From: Protaetiibacter sp.
Lineage (GTDB): Bacteria; Actinomycetota; Actinomycetes; Actinomycetales; Microbacteriaceae
DNA length: 64,000 nt
Direction of reading: 5' to 3'
Assembly (NCBI GenBank): GCA_030150265.1
Contig: JASLGG010000032.1
Coordinates: forward strand, 62,001 to 126,000
Shown here one piece after another: positions 31,722 through 40,287 of this stretch. A program made the translations under genes and the position numbers. Below the pieces are notes generated by a model. The model did no database searches and had not been told where the DNA came from. It worked only from the letters and a program-made list of their open reading frames with translations. Numbering within the stretch: position 1 is the first letter of the stretch; every line of letters starts with the position of its first letter.

Positions 31722-33230
31722 CTACTCGCCCGCGGGCTCCACGGTCTCCACGGTCTTCACGCGCTTGGCGGCGGCGGGCTTCACGGCATCCGCAGCCCCG
31801 CCGAGCGCGGCACCCGCCACGCCGCCGAGCAGGGCGGAGAGGTCGAGACCGGTGAGGTTCTTCACCACCGCGGGCACCTCGCTCGCGACCTGGCCGACCG
31901 TCTTGGTGAGGGCGGAGGCGCCGTCGGTCGAGACGACCGTGAGGTTGCCGATCGCCGAGAGCGGTTCGGCGACCGCTCGGGTGATCTCGGGCAGGCGCGC
32001 GATGATCTCGGAGGCGAGGGCGGCCTCGCCGTACTTCTTGAGCGCCTCGGCCTTGGCGTCGATCGCGCGGGCCTCGGCGAGACCCTCGGCGGCGACGGCC
32101 GCAGCGCGCGCCTCGCCCTCGGCCCGGATGCCCTCGGCGAGCGCCACCTGCTTGTCGCGCTCACCGACACCGGCGAGGCGAACGGCCTCGGCGGACGCCT
32201 CGGCATCCTGCACGGCCGCGATCTTGTTGGCCTCGGCGATCTTGGTGCGCTTGTAGGCGTCGGCCTCGGTCGCGGCGTTCGCCGCGTCGCGCTCGGCCTG
32301 GGCCGCCTGCACCGTGGCGTAGGCCTCGGCCTCGGCGGGCTTGCGCACCGAGATGTCGAGGCGCTCCTGCTCGACGCGGGCCTGCTCGGCGAGCGCCTCA
32401 CGCTGCTGCGCGGCGACGATCTTGTCCTGCTCGGCGGTGGCGAGCTGACCGGAGGCGTTGGCCTCGGCGTTGGCACGGTCGGTCTCGGCCTTGATGGCGG
32501 CCTGCTTGAGGCTCAGCGCCTTCTGGCGCTCGGCGATCTGCTCGGCGGCCTCGATGCGGGCGAACTCGGAGGCGCGCTGCGTCTCGGCCTCCTTCACCTC
32601 CGCGTTCTGGCGGGCGAGGGCCGCCTCGGCGCGACCGAGGTCGGCGAGGTAGCTGGTGCCGGGCGTCGAGATGTCGGAGATGTTGAGCAGGTCGACCTGG
32701 AGGCCCTGCTCGGCGAGGTCGGCCTTGGTGGCCTCGACCACGGCCTCCGAGAGCGCGTTGCGGTTGGAGATGATCTCCTGGATCGGCATGTTGCCGATGA
32801 TCGAACGCAGCGAGCCCTCGAGCGACTGCTGGATGATCTGGGTCAGCGAGTCCTGCTGCGAGAGGAAGCGCTGGGCGGCGCGGCGCACGCCCTCCGCGGT
32901 GCCCGACACCTTGAAGTTCACCGACGCCTGGATGGCGAGCTTGATGAAGTTCTTGTCGACACCCTCGACCACGATGCCGATCTGGCGCTGCTCCAGCGAG
33001 ACGAGGAAGCCCTGCTGCAGGATCGGCCAGATGAACACGCGGCCGCCGATGACGACGCGCTGGCCGGACTCGGGCTCGGCCGACTTGCCGGCGCCGCGGC
33101 CGACGACGACCATCGCGGAGTTCGGCGGGACGCGCTTGATGCGGCCGGCGACGAACGCGAAGATCGCGAGCGCGACGATGATGAGTGCGATCACCGCGAA
33201 GACGGTGATGGCTCCGGAGGATGGGTTCAC
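31722..33230 (-). CDS. Flotillin/SPFH-family membrane scaffold protein
   Basis: A 502-residue protein. One N-terminal membrane helix (about 8-28) is followed by the SPFH/PHB domain (about 30-210, with KRVPPNSAMVVVGRGAG). A long Ala/Glu-rich coiled coil comes next (about 215-420, EAxAxA repeats), then a C-terminal oligomerisation region. Flotillins organise membrane microdomains and interact with NfeD proteins. The NfeD gene is the upstream neighbour, transcribed in the same direction, 38 bp away. GTG start at 33230 with AAGG upstream. Confidence 0.92.
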   Translation of the reverse strand: MNPSSGAITVFAVIALIIVALAIFAFVAGRIKRVPPNSAMVVVGRGAGKSAEPESGQRVVIGGRVFIWPILQQGFLVSLEQRQIGIVVEGVDKNFIKLAIQASVNFKVSGTAEGVRRAAQRFLSQQDSLTQIIQQSLEGSLRSIIGNMPIQEIISNRNALSEAVVEATKADLAEQGLQVDLLNISDISTPGTSYLADLGRAEAALARQNAEVKEAETQRASEFARIEAAEQIAERQKALSLKQAAIKAETDRANAEANASGQLATAEQDKIVAAQQREALAEQARVEQERLDISVRKPAEAEAYATVQAAQAERDAANAATEADAYKRTKIAEANKIAAVQDAEASAEAVRLAGVGERDKQVALAEGIRAEGEARAAAVAAEGLAEARAIDAKAEALKKYGEAALASEIIARLPEITRAVAEPLSAIGNLTVVSTDGASALTKTVGQVASEVPAVVKNLTGLDLSALLGGVAGAALGGAADAVKPAAAKRVKTVETVEPAGE

Positions 33231-33268
33231 GGCGGGGCCTTTCGTGGGGCGTGGTGGACGGGTGGTTC

Positions 33269-33766
33269 TCAGGCTTCGGCGGGGGCGGCGTCGGCATCCG
33301 CGACCGGCACCGCGCGCTCGACGCGCACGCGGGAGCCCTGCAGCTCGACGACGCGGATGCGGGTGTCGCGCGGGATGGTCTCGTCGGCGAAGGCGAGGCG
33401 GGTCTCGATCTCGTTCGGGCCGTCGAGGCTCACCTCGCCCGAGGTGGTGGTGACGGTGGAGCGGGTGACGCCGTAGAGGCCGACGGGCGAGCTCGGCGTG
33501 CCGTCCTCGCTGCGGCGGAGGGTGCGGATGAGCAGCTGCACCCCGATCAGCACGACCACGGCGATGGCCGCCGAGATGAGGTAGGCCGACCAGTCGGGCA
33601 GCCCGTTCGCCACCACGATGGCGCCCGAGGCACCGAACACGACGAAGGCGCTGCCGACCGCCGTGCCCGAGAGCGCGCCGTCGAGGAAGTCGAGGATCCC
33701 GTCGAAGAGCAGCGAGATCAGCACCAGCAGCAGTCCGATTCCGCCGACGATGAGGAAAGGGAGCAT
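33269..33766 (-). CDS. NfeD-family membrane protein, flotillin partner
   Basis: A 165-residue protein with about four hydrophobic segments in the first 85 residues and a C-terminal soluble OB-fold domain (about 95-155: GLYGVTRSTVTTTSGEVSLDG). This is the layout of the YuaF/NfeD1b type without the protease domain. It is the first gene of the nfeD-flotillin operon. Bacillus homologues support flotillin function in membrane fluidity and stress. Confidence 0.85.
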   Translation of the reverse strand: MLPFLIVGGIGLLLVLISLLFDGILDFLDGALSGTAVGSAFVVFGASGAIVVANGLPDWSAYLISAAIAVVVLIGVQLLIRTLRRSEDGTPSSPVGLYGVTRSTVTTTSGEVSLDGPNEIETRLAFADETIPRDTRIRVVELQGSRVRVERAVPVADADAAPAEA

Positions 33767-33847
33767 GCCCCGAGTCTAGGGTGCGGTCGCCGGCACCCGG
33801 GAGGGGAGGCCTCCCCGAGGCCGGCTCCACCGCATTCCGCCGCCGGA

Positions 33848-34576
33848 ATGGCGGCGTGGAAGCGTGTACGGATGCGTTTCCTCAGCCGCCTGCTGCTCTC
33901 ACCCCTCGCGCGGCTGATCTTCCGGCCCCGCGTCGAGGGCCGGCGCAACGTGCCGAGGCACGGCGGCGTGCTGCTCGCGAGCAACCACCTCGCCTTCATC
34001 GACTCGATCGTGATCACCCTCGTGGCCCGCCGGTCGGTCGCGTTCATGGCGAAGTCCGCATACTTCACCGGCCGCGGGCCGAAGGGTGGCCTGCAGCGCG
34101 CGTTCTTCTCGGGTGTAGGGGCCGTGCCGGTCGAGCGCGGCGCGGGGGCGGCCGCGCAGGACGCGCTCGACGCGGGCCTGCGCGTGCTGGAGGCGGGCGA
34201 CGCGTTCTCGATCTATCCCGAGGGCACCCGCTCGCGCGACGGACGTCTCTACCGCGGTCGCACCGGCGTCGCCTGGCTCGCGCTCACGGCCGGGGTGCCC
34301 GTCGTGCCGGTCGGCCTCGTCGGCACCGACGAGATGCAGCCGGGCGGCAAGGGCCGCATCCGCTTCGCGAAGGTCACCGTGCGCTTCGGGGAGCCGCTCG
34401 ACCTCTCGGGCTTCGGCCCCGCCACCTCGGGCCGGGCGCGTCGTGAGGCGACGGATGCCGTGATGGCGGCCATCCAGCGCCTCTCGGGCCAGGAGCCCGC
34501 GGGCGTCTACAACGAGCCGCCGCCCGCGACGGTGCGCGAGCGCGTGAGCCGGATGCTGCATCCGGAGCGCCGCTGA
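33848..34576 (+). CDS. 1-acyl-glycerol-3-phosphate acyltransferase (PlsC family)
   Basis: A 242-residue acyltransferase. The catalytic HX4D motif lies in NHLAFIDS, the glycerol-phosphate-binding motif in FFSGVGAVPVERG and the EGTRSRDG motif in YPEGTRSRDG. VPVVPVGLVGTDEM completes the family pattern. There is a short amphipathic N-terminus and no full membrane helix, so it should bind the inner face of the membrane and make phosphatidic acid or modify another lipid acceptor. The ATG at 33848 is taken; the internal ATG at 33872 is also plausible. Confidence 0.88.
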   Translation: MAAWKRVRMRFLSRLLLSPLARLIFRPRVEGRRNVPRHGGVLLASNHLAFIDSIVITLVARRSVAFMAKSAYFTGRGPKGGLQRAFFSGVGAVPVERGAGAAAQDALDAGLRVLEAGDAFSIYPEGTRSRDGRLYRGRTGVAWLALTAGVPVVPVGLVGTDEMQPGGKGRIRFAKVTVRFGEPLDLSGFGPATSGRARREATDAVMAAIQRLSGQEPAGVYNEPPPATVRERVSRMLHPERR

Positions 34577-34589
34577 GCGACGCCGCCCG

Positions 34590-34619
34590 ATGACGCCGCC
34601 GCCCCGGGGCGGCTAACGT
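34590..34619 (+). promoter_or_regulatory. Leaderless promoter of the metallopeptidase gene
   Basis: ATGACG (34590-34595) and TAACGT (34614-34619) lie 18 bp apart. The -10 ends seven bases before the ATG at 34626. Confidence 0.55.
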
Positions 34620-34625
34620 CATCCC

Positions 34626-35492
34626 ATGACCTTCAACGACGACGCCGACATCAGCAAGGGCCGCGTCAGCCGCCGGGCCAAGGGCGGCATCGCGATCGGC
34701 GGCGGCGCCGGCATCGTCGCGATCGTGGTGCTCGCGATCAACCTCTTCACGGGCGTCGACCTCTCGCCGCTCGTGAACGGCATCGACACCGGGGGAGGGC
34801 AGGGCGGCGGCGAGCAGACCGCGGTGGCCTGCCAGACCGGCAAGGAGGCCAACGAGAACATCGACTGCCGCATGCAGGGCGCCTACGCCTCCCTCGACGA
34901 CTACTGGTCCGAGCGCGTCGAGAACTACCGCTCGCCCGCCGACTTCGTGCTCTTCACCGACTCGGTGAGCACCGGATGCGGCAGCGCCACGAGCGCGGTC
35001 GGCCCGTTCTACTGCCCGCCCGACGAGACGATCTACCTCGACACGGCCTTCTTCGACGAGCTCACGACCCGCTTCGGTGCGAACGACGGCTCGCTCTCGC
35101 AGCTCTACGTCGTCGCGCACGAGTGGGGCCACCACATCCAGAAGCTCATCGGCCAGATGGACAAGGTCGACAACTCGCAGACCGGCCCGACCTCCGACAG
35201 CGTGCGCCTCGAGCTGCAGGCCGACTGCTTCGCGGGCGCCTGGGTGGGCGCCGCGCAGAAGACGGTCGACGAGAACGGCGTGCCCTACCTCACCGTCTCG
35301 GACAAGCAGATCCGGGATGCGCTGAGCGCGGCCGCCGCGGTCGGCGACGACCACATCCAGGAGTCGATGCAGGGCCAGGTGAGCCCGGAGACCTGGACGC
35401 ACGGATCGAGCGAGCAGCGCCAGCGCTGGTTCGAGGTGGGGCGCACCCAGGGCCCGCAGAAGTGCACCACCTTCTCCACCGACCAGCTCTGA
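34626..35492 (+). CDS. Neutral zinc metallopeptidase (YpfJ/DUF2265 family)
   Basis: A 288-residue protein. A short cytoplasmic N-terminus is followed by one membrane helix (about 21-40), a Gly/Gln linker and an extracytoplasmic zinc peptidase-like domain. The zinc motif is VAHEWGHHIQ (HEWGH), with the downstream ELQADCFAGAWVGAA ligand helix. Cysteine pairs in ACQTG, IDCRM, TGCGS and FYCPP fit an exported domain with disulfides. The family is widespread, but its substrate is not known. The start is fixed by the -10 hexamer directly upstream. Confidence 0.9.
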   Translation: MTFNDDADISKGRVSRRAKGGIAIGGGAGIVAIVVLAINLFTGVDLSPLVNGIDTGGGQGGGEQTAVACQTGKEANENIDCRMQGAYASLDDYWSERVENYRSPADFVLFTDSVSTGCGSATSAVGPFYCPPDETIYLDTAFFDELTTRFGANDGSLSQLYVVAHEWGHHIQKLIGQMDKVDNSQTGPTSDSVRLELQADCFAGAWVGAAQKTVDENGVPYLTVSDKQIRDALSAAAAVGDDHIQESMQGQVSPETWTHGSSEQRQRWFEVGRTQGPQKCTTFSTDQL

Positions 35493-35564
35493 CCGGCCTT
35501 TTGCCGATTCCGACAAGGCGGATGGCGCACCGGGCGACGGCTTAGTGCGCGGCTGACGAGAGGC

Positions 35565-35592
35565 TCGACACTCCCCGGATGCCGACCTACCG
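35565..35592 (+). promoter_or_regulatory. Promoter of the acyl-CoA oxidase-like gene
   Basis: TCGACA (35565-35570) and TACCGT (35587-35592) are 16 bp apart, giving a leader of about 28 nt with GGAGG ahead of the ATG at 35627. Confidence 0.45.
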
Positions 35593-35626
35593 TGAGGGGA
35601 TCCCACTCTCCCTCTCGGAGGACACC

Positions 35627-37738
35627 ATGACGCGCACCGACGCCTCCCCGAAGCCCCGCGCGAGCCGCGAGGCCACCCCGCTGCCCGAGGGCGTGAGCAC
35701 GCCGCGCGACGCGGCGAGCGCATCCGCGGAGCTCACCGTCGACGTCGCCTGGCTCGGCGAGTACCTGCTCGGCCGCTGGGCGGAGGATCGCAAGGCCTCG
35801 CGCGCCCTCGCCGAGCGGCCCGAGTTCCAGTTCGTGGGCGACCTGTCGCTCGCCGAGCACCGCGCGCGCGTGCTCGGCCAGCTGCACCGGCTCGTCGAGG
35901 AGGACGCGGTGCACCGGGCGTTCCCCGTGCGCTTCGGCGGCCGCGACAGCCACGGCGCCAACATCGCCGCCTTCGAGGAGCTCGTGCTGGCCGACCCCTC
36001 GCTGCAGATCAAGTCCGGCGTGCAGTGGGGCCTCTTCGCGGCCGCGATCCTGCACCTCGGCACGGCCGAGCACCACGAGCGCTTCCTGCCCGACGCCATG
36101 AGCCTCGCGATCCCCGGCGCCTTCGCGATGACGGAGCGCGGACACGGATCGGACGTCGCCTCGATCGGCACCACCGCGACCTACGACGAGGCCGCCGGCG
36201 AGTGGGTCATCCACACGCCCTTCGCCGCCGCCTGGAAGGAGTACCTCGGCAATGCGGCGCTGCACGGGCGCGCGGCCGTCGTCTTCGCGCAGCTCATCAC
36301 GAAGGGCGTGAACTACGGCGTGCACGCCTTCTACGTGCCGATCCGGGATGCGGACGGCGCGCTGCTGCCCGGCGTCTCGAGCCACGACGACGGGCTCAAG
36401 GGCGGGCTCAACGGCATCGACAACGGCCGTCTCGCCTTCGACCACGTGCGCGTGCCGCGCACCAACCTGCTCAACCGCTACGGCGACGTCGACGAGAGCG
36501 GCGACTACAGCTCGCCGATCGCGAGCCCCGGCCGCCGCTTCTTCACGATGCTCGGCACCCTCGTGCAGGGCCGCGTCTCGCTCGACGGCGCCTCCACGCT
36601 CGCCGCGAAGCTCGCCCTTCACATCGCCATCGCCTACGGCAGCCAGCGTCGCCAGTTCACCGCGGGCACCGCCGAGGAGGAGGTGCTGCTCGACTACCAG
36701 CGCCACCAGCGCCGGCTGCTCCCGCGTCTCGCCCAGACGTACGCGATGTCGTTCGCGCACGAGGAGTTCCTCGACATCTTCGACCGGGTGTTCTCCGGCG
36801 AGGAGGACACCCCGGCCACCCGCGAGGACCTCGAGACGATCGCCGCGGCGCTCAAGCCGCTCTCCACCTGGGCGGGGCTCGAGATCCTGCAGGAGGCTCG
36901 CGAGGCGTGCGGCGGTGCCGGCTTCATGGCCGAGAACCGCCTCACCCAGCTGCGTGCCGACCTCGACATCTACGCGACCTTCGAGGGCGACAACAATGTG
37001 CTGCTGCAGCTCGTCGCCAAGCGGCTGCTCACCGACTACGCCCGCAAGTTCGCGAAGGCGGATGCGGGGGCGATGGCGCAGTACGTCGCCGGCCAGGTGG
37101 GCGAGGCCGCCGTCAACCGCACGGGTCTCCGCCAGCTCGGCCAGTCGATCGCCGACTTCGGCTCGACCGCCCGCTCGGTGGGCTTCGTGCGCGACGAGGC
37201 CTCGCAGCGCCAGCTGCTGACGGATCGCGTGCACACGGCGGTCGCAGACCTCGCGGCGAGGCTGCGCCCCGCATCCAAGCTCTCCCCGGCCGACGCGGCG
37301 GCGCTCTTCAACCGCCACCAGAACGACCTCATCAGGACGGCGCGCGCCCACGGTGAGCTGCTGCAGTGGGAGGCCTTCACGCGGGCGCTCGCGAAGGTGC
37401 CGGAGGGCGACACGAAGCAGGTGCTCACCTGGCTGCGCGACCTCTTCGGCCTGGGCCTCATCGAGAAGGACGCCGCCTGGTACCTCGTGCACGGCCGGCT
37501 CTCGGCCCAGCGGGCGGAGGCCATCACGGCGTACATCGACGACCGGCTGCTGCCGCGCATCCGGGCGCACGCCCTCGACCTCGTGGCCGCCTTCGGCCTC
37601 ACGCCCGAGCTCGTGCGGGCGCCGATCGCGGACGGCGGCGAGCAGCTGCGCCAGGACGAGGCCCGCGCGTACTACGCCGCACTGCGCGCCTCGGGCGAGG
37701 CCCCCGTCGACGAGAAGACACTGCGCTCACAGCGCTGA
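35627..37738 (+). CDS. Acyl-CoA dehydrogenase/oxidase-family flavoprotein
   Basis: A 703-residue FAD enzyme of the acyl-CoA oxidase type. An N-terminal extension and alpha domain run to about residue 160, the beta domain has AMTERGHGSDVASIGTTATYD, and the FAD/substrate helix domain has REACGGAGFMAEN and the region of the catalytic base FEGDNNVLLQLVAKRLL. The C-terminal 200 residues form the second alpha-helical domain seen in ACOX enzymes, making it longer than ordinary acyl-CoA dehydrogenases (about 380-400). It catalyses the first step of fatty acyl-CoA beta-oxidation. GGAGG lies six bases before the chosen ATG; an upstream in-frame ATG at 35579 lacks such a site. Confidence 0.9.
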   Translation: MTRTDASPKPRASREATPLPEGVSTPRDAASASAELTVDVAWLGEYLLGRWAEDRKASRALAERPEFQFVGDLSLAEHRARVLGQLHRLVEEDAVHRAFPVRFGGRDSHGANIAAFEELVLADPSLQIKSGVQWGLFAAAILHLGTAEHHERFLPDAMSLAIPGAFAMTERGHGSDVASIGTTATYDEAAGEWVIHTPFAAAWKEYLGNAALHGRAAVVFAQLITKGVNYGVHAFYVPIRDADGALLPGVSSHDDGLKGGLNGIDNGRLAFDHVRVPRTNLLNRYGDVDESGDYSSPIASPGRRFFTMLGTLVQGRVSLDGASTLAAKLALHIAIAYGSQRRQFTAGTAEEEVLLDYQRHQRRLLPRLAQTYAMSFAHEEFLDIFDRVFSGEEDTPATREDLETIAAALKPLSTWAGLEILQEAREACGGAGFMAENRLTQLRADLDIYATFEGDNNVLLQLVAKRLLTDYARKFAKADAGAMAQYVAGQVGEAAVNRTGLRQLGQSIADFGSTARSVGFVRDEASQRQLLTDRVHTAVADLAARLRPASKLSPADAAALFNRHQNDLIRTARAHGELLQWEAFTRALAKVPEGDTKQVLTWLRDLFGLGLIEKDAAWYLVHGRLSAQRAEAITAYIDDRLLPRIRAHALDLVAAFGLTPELVRAPIADGGEQLRQDEARAYYAALRASGEAPVDEKTLRSQR

Positions 37739-37741
37739 GGG

Positions 37742-38299
37742 CTACTCCTCCGCCCGCTGGGCGGCCAGCTCGGCGAGGTCGTCGGCGAGGTCCGCGAGCG
37801 CGAGCCGGCGGGCGCTCCCGGTGAGCGTGCGCGGGCCGCGGCGACGGGGCACGGCGGCCGTGGCGGCCGCGATCTCGTCGAGCGCGGAGGCGCGCGCCTC
37901 GTCGATCAGCGCGGCGATCTCGTGGTGCTGCTGGGCGAGCAGCCGCAGCCGCGCGGCCAGGGCGAGCAGCACGCGCCGCCGCAGCCGCAGCGTCGGCACG
38001 TCGCGGTCGACGTAGTCGCGGGCGGTCACGGCGCGCAGGTGGCGGCCGCGCGCGTGCTCGAGCTCGCGCTGCACGCGGGCCGCATCCGTCTCGCTCTCGA
38101 CGGCGGCGAGCTCGAGCTCGGCGCGCGCCGCCTCGGCGTACCAGGCGGGCTCGAAGTCGGCGCCGTCGCGCAGCGCCCGCACGATCATGACGTTCTTCAC
38201 CCGCTGCCGCACGCCCGCGCGCGCCACCGTGACCGCATCCGCCACGCGCTCGGCGAGGCCGATGCGGCGGACGCGGCGGTCGGGTCGGCGGAAGGGCAT
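37742..38299 (-). CDS. Conserved protein of unknown function, paralogue A
   Basis: A 185-residue helical, very Ala/Arg-rich protein without signal peptide or membrane helix. It is clearly paralogous to the protein encoded at 48295-48810: RVKNVMIVRALRDGADFEP-AWYAEAARAE aligns with SVKNLMLVRALRDAADFDA-AWYAAAVGAE, and LIDEARASALDEIAAATAAVP with TIDEARAQALGEIAATAAAVP. I do not recognise the family. The DFxxAWYAxAxxAExELxAVExETDA block is the most conserved and could be its functional core. It is convergent with the acyl-CoA oxidase gene and divergent from the kdp operon. A TAACGT hexamer (38308-38313, minus strand) precedes the start. Confidence 0.75.
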   Translation of the reverse strand: MPFRRPDRRVRRIGLAERVADAVTVARAGVRQRVKNVMIVRALRDGADFEPAWYAEAARAELELAAVESETDAARVQRELEHARGRHLRAVTARDYVDRDVPTLRLRRRVLLALAARLRLLAQQHHEIAALIDEARASALDEIAAATAAVPRRRGPRTLTGSARRLALADLADDLAELAAQRAEE

Positions 38300-38442
38300 C
38301 GATCGCCACGTTAGCCGCCCCGGCGGACGTCGGCGACGTCAGGTCCGGGGGACGTGAGCGTTCCGTCAGCATCCGCCGCCGAGCCGTATGGATTCCGTGA
38401 GGAGGGCTTCCGCGCGGCACCGCACGGGTGTTGCATCGCACC

Positions 38443-38526
38443 GTGCTGGATCTCATCTACGTGCTGGCCGTCGTGGCCCTCTTCGCGCTCGTGGCACTCA
38501 TCGGACGGGCGGTGGAACGCCTGTGA
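38443..38526 (+). CDS. 27-residue single-membrane-span peptide ahead of kdpF
   Basis: Reading from a GTG gives VLDLIYVLAVVALFALVAL followed by IGRAVERL: one hydrophobic helix with a short charged C-terminal tail. Its stop overlaps the GTG of kdpF (GTGA), which argues for translation and for a place in the Kdp complex, possibly as a second KdpF-like stabilising peptide. It is too short for ordinary gene finders. No database name is recognised. Confidence 0.6.
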   Translation: MLDLIYVLAVVALFALVALIGRAVERL

Positions 38527-38612
38527 TCGTCTTCGAGGTCGTCGCCGTCGTGCTCGGCGTCGCCGCCGTCGTGTATCTCGTCGTGGCGCTCGTGAAGCCG
38601 GAGCGGTTCTGA
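38523..38612 (+). CDS. kdpF: KdpF, small subunit of the potassium-transporting ATPase
   Basis: A 29-residue peptide with one membrane helix ending in YLVVALVKPERF, matching the conserved (Y/L)L..AL..PE.F C-terminus of KdpF. KdpF packs against KdpA and stabilises the KdpFABC complex in the membrane. The GTG overlaps the stop of the upstream peptide, and its own stop overlaps the ATG of kdpA (TGATG). Confidence 0.85.
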   Translation: MIVFEVVAVVLGVAAVVYLVVALVKPERF

Positions 38613-40282
38613 TGGAGTGGCTGTTCGCGATCGCCGCCGCGGCGAGCGTGCTCGTGGTGCTCGCCCTCGTGTACCGCCCGCTCGGCGACTACATGGCGCG
38701 CGTCTTCACGAGCCCGCGGCACCCCCGTGTCGAGCGCGGCGCCTACCGCGTGATGGGGGTCGACCCGGACGCCGGGCAGAGCTGGCAGGCGTACCTGCGG
38801 GGCGTGCTCCTCTTCTCGCTGGCGGGCGTGCTGCTGCTCTACCTGCTGCAGCGCGTCCAGCAGTGGCTGCCCTACGCCCTCGGCCTTCCTGCGGTGCCGG
38901 AAGGGCTGTCGTTCAACACGGCCGTCTCGTTCGTCACCAACACCAACTGGCAGTCGTACTCGCCCGAGACCACGATGGGCTACACCGTGCAGCTCGCGGG
39001 CCTCGCGGTGCAGAACTTCGTGTCGGCCGCGGTCGGCATCGCGGTCGCGGTCGCTCTCGTTCGCGGCCTCGCCGCCCGCCGCTCGGGGACGATCGGCAAC
39101 TTCTGGGTCGACCTGGTCCGGGCGATCACGCGCATCCTGCTGCCGTTCGCCGTGATCGCGTCGATCGTGCTCATCGCGGGCGGCGTGATCCAGGACTTCG
39201 CCGGCTTCTCGCACGTGACGACGCTCGCGGGCGGCGCCCAGAGCATCCCGGGCGGTCCCGTGGCCTCGCAGGAGGCGATCAAGCTGCTCGGCACGAACGG
39301 CGGCGGCTTCTTCAACGCGAACTCCGCGCATCCCTTCGAGAACCCCACGCCGTGGACCAACCTCGTCGAGGTGCTGCTCATGCTCGTCATCCCGTTCTCG
39401 CTGCCCCGCACCTTCGGGCGCATGGTGGGCGACGATCGCCAGGGCTACGCGATCCTCGCCGCGATGGGGGTGCTGTTCGTCGTGTCGTACGGGGTGCTCA
39501 CCGCCGTCGAGCTCGCCGGTGCGGGCACGGCGCCGCAGCTCGCGGGTGCGGCGCTCGAGGGCAAGGAGACGCGCTTCGGGATCGTCGGATCGACGCTCTT
39601 CGCCTCGACGAGCACCCTCACCTCGACGGGCGCCGTCAACTCGATGCACGACTCCTACACCGCGCTCGGCGGCATGGTGCCGATGCTCAACATGATGCTC
39701 GGGGAGCTCGCGCCGGGCGGCGTGGGCTCGGGCCTGTACGGCATGCTCGTGATCGCGATCATCGCGGTGTTCATCGCGGGGCTGCTCGTGGGGCGCACCC
39801 CCGAGTACCTGGGCAAGAAGATCGGGCCGCGCGAGATAAAGCTGGCGACCCTCTACATCCTGGTGACCCCCGCCCTCGTGCTCGCGGGCACCGCGCTCAG
39901 CTTCGCCCTTCCCGGCGTGCGCGACGACATCGCGAGCACCTCGGTGCTGAACCCGGGAGCCCACGGCACGAGCGAGGTGCTCTACGCGTTCACCTCGGCG
40001 GCCAACAACAACGGCTCGGCGTTCGCGGGCCTGACCGCGAACACGCCGTGGCTCAACACGGCGCTCGGCGTCGCGATGCTGCTCGGGCGGTTCGTGCCGA
40101 TCGTGCTCGTGCTCGCCCTCGCCGGCTCGCTCGCGGCGCAGGATGCGGTCCCCGCGACCTCGGGCACCCTCCCCACCCACCGTCCGATGTTCGTCGGGCT
40201 GCTCATCGGCACCGTCGTGATCGTGACGGCGCTCACCTACTTCCCCGTTCTCGCGCTGGGTCCCCTGGCGGAAGGGCTCTGA
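38612..40282 (+). CDS. kdpA: Potassium-transporting ATPase subunit A
   Basis: A 556-residue membrane protein with about ten helices. It has the four selectivity-filter-like repeats of KdpA, including VSFVTNTNWQSY, KLLGTNGGGFFNANSAHPFENP, TSTGAVNSMHDS and FTSAANNNGSAF. KdpA binds and conducts K+ into the complex; it belongs to the SKT channel-like superfamily. The start is coupled to kdpF. Five bases separate its stop from the kdpB start. Confidence 0.97.
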   Translation: MEWLFAIAAAASVLVVLALVYRPLGDYMARVFTSPRHPRVERGAYRVMGVDPDAGQSWQAYLRGVLLFSLAGVLLLYLLQRVQQWLPYALGLPAVPEGLSFNTAVSFVTNTNWQSYSPETTMGYTVQLAGLAVQNFVSAAVGIAVAVALVRGLAARRSGTIGNFWVDLVRAITRILLPFAVIASIVLIAGGVIQDFAGFSHVTTLAGGAQSIPGGPVASQEAIKLLGTNGGGFFNANSAHPFENPTPWTNLVEVLLMLVIPFSLPRTFGRMVGDDRQGYAILAAMGVLFVVSYGVLTAVELAGAGTAPQLAGAALEGKETRFGIVGSTLFASTSTLTSTGAVNSMHDSYTALGGMVPMLNMMLGELAPGGVGSGLYGMLVIAIIAVFIAGLLVGRTPEYLGKKIGPREIKLATLYILVTPALVLAGTALSFALPGVRDDIASTSVLNPGAHGTSEVLYAFTSAANNNGSAFAGLTANTPWLNTALGVAMLLGRFVPIVLVLALAGSLAAQDAVPATSGTLPTHRPMFVGLLIGTVVIVTALTYFPVLALGPLAEGL

Positions 40283-40287
40283 TCACC

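Noticed and set aside
38388..38612. 74-codon frame from ATG 38388 through kdpF
   Set aside because: Only its last 29 codons match KdpF; the overlap with the upstream 27-residue peptide and the GTGA junction favour the short GTG start.
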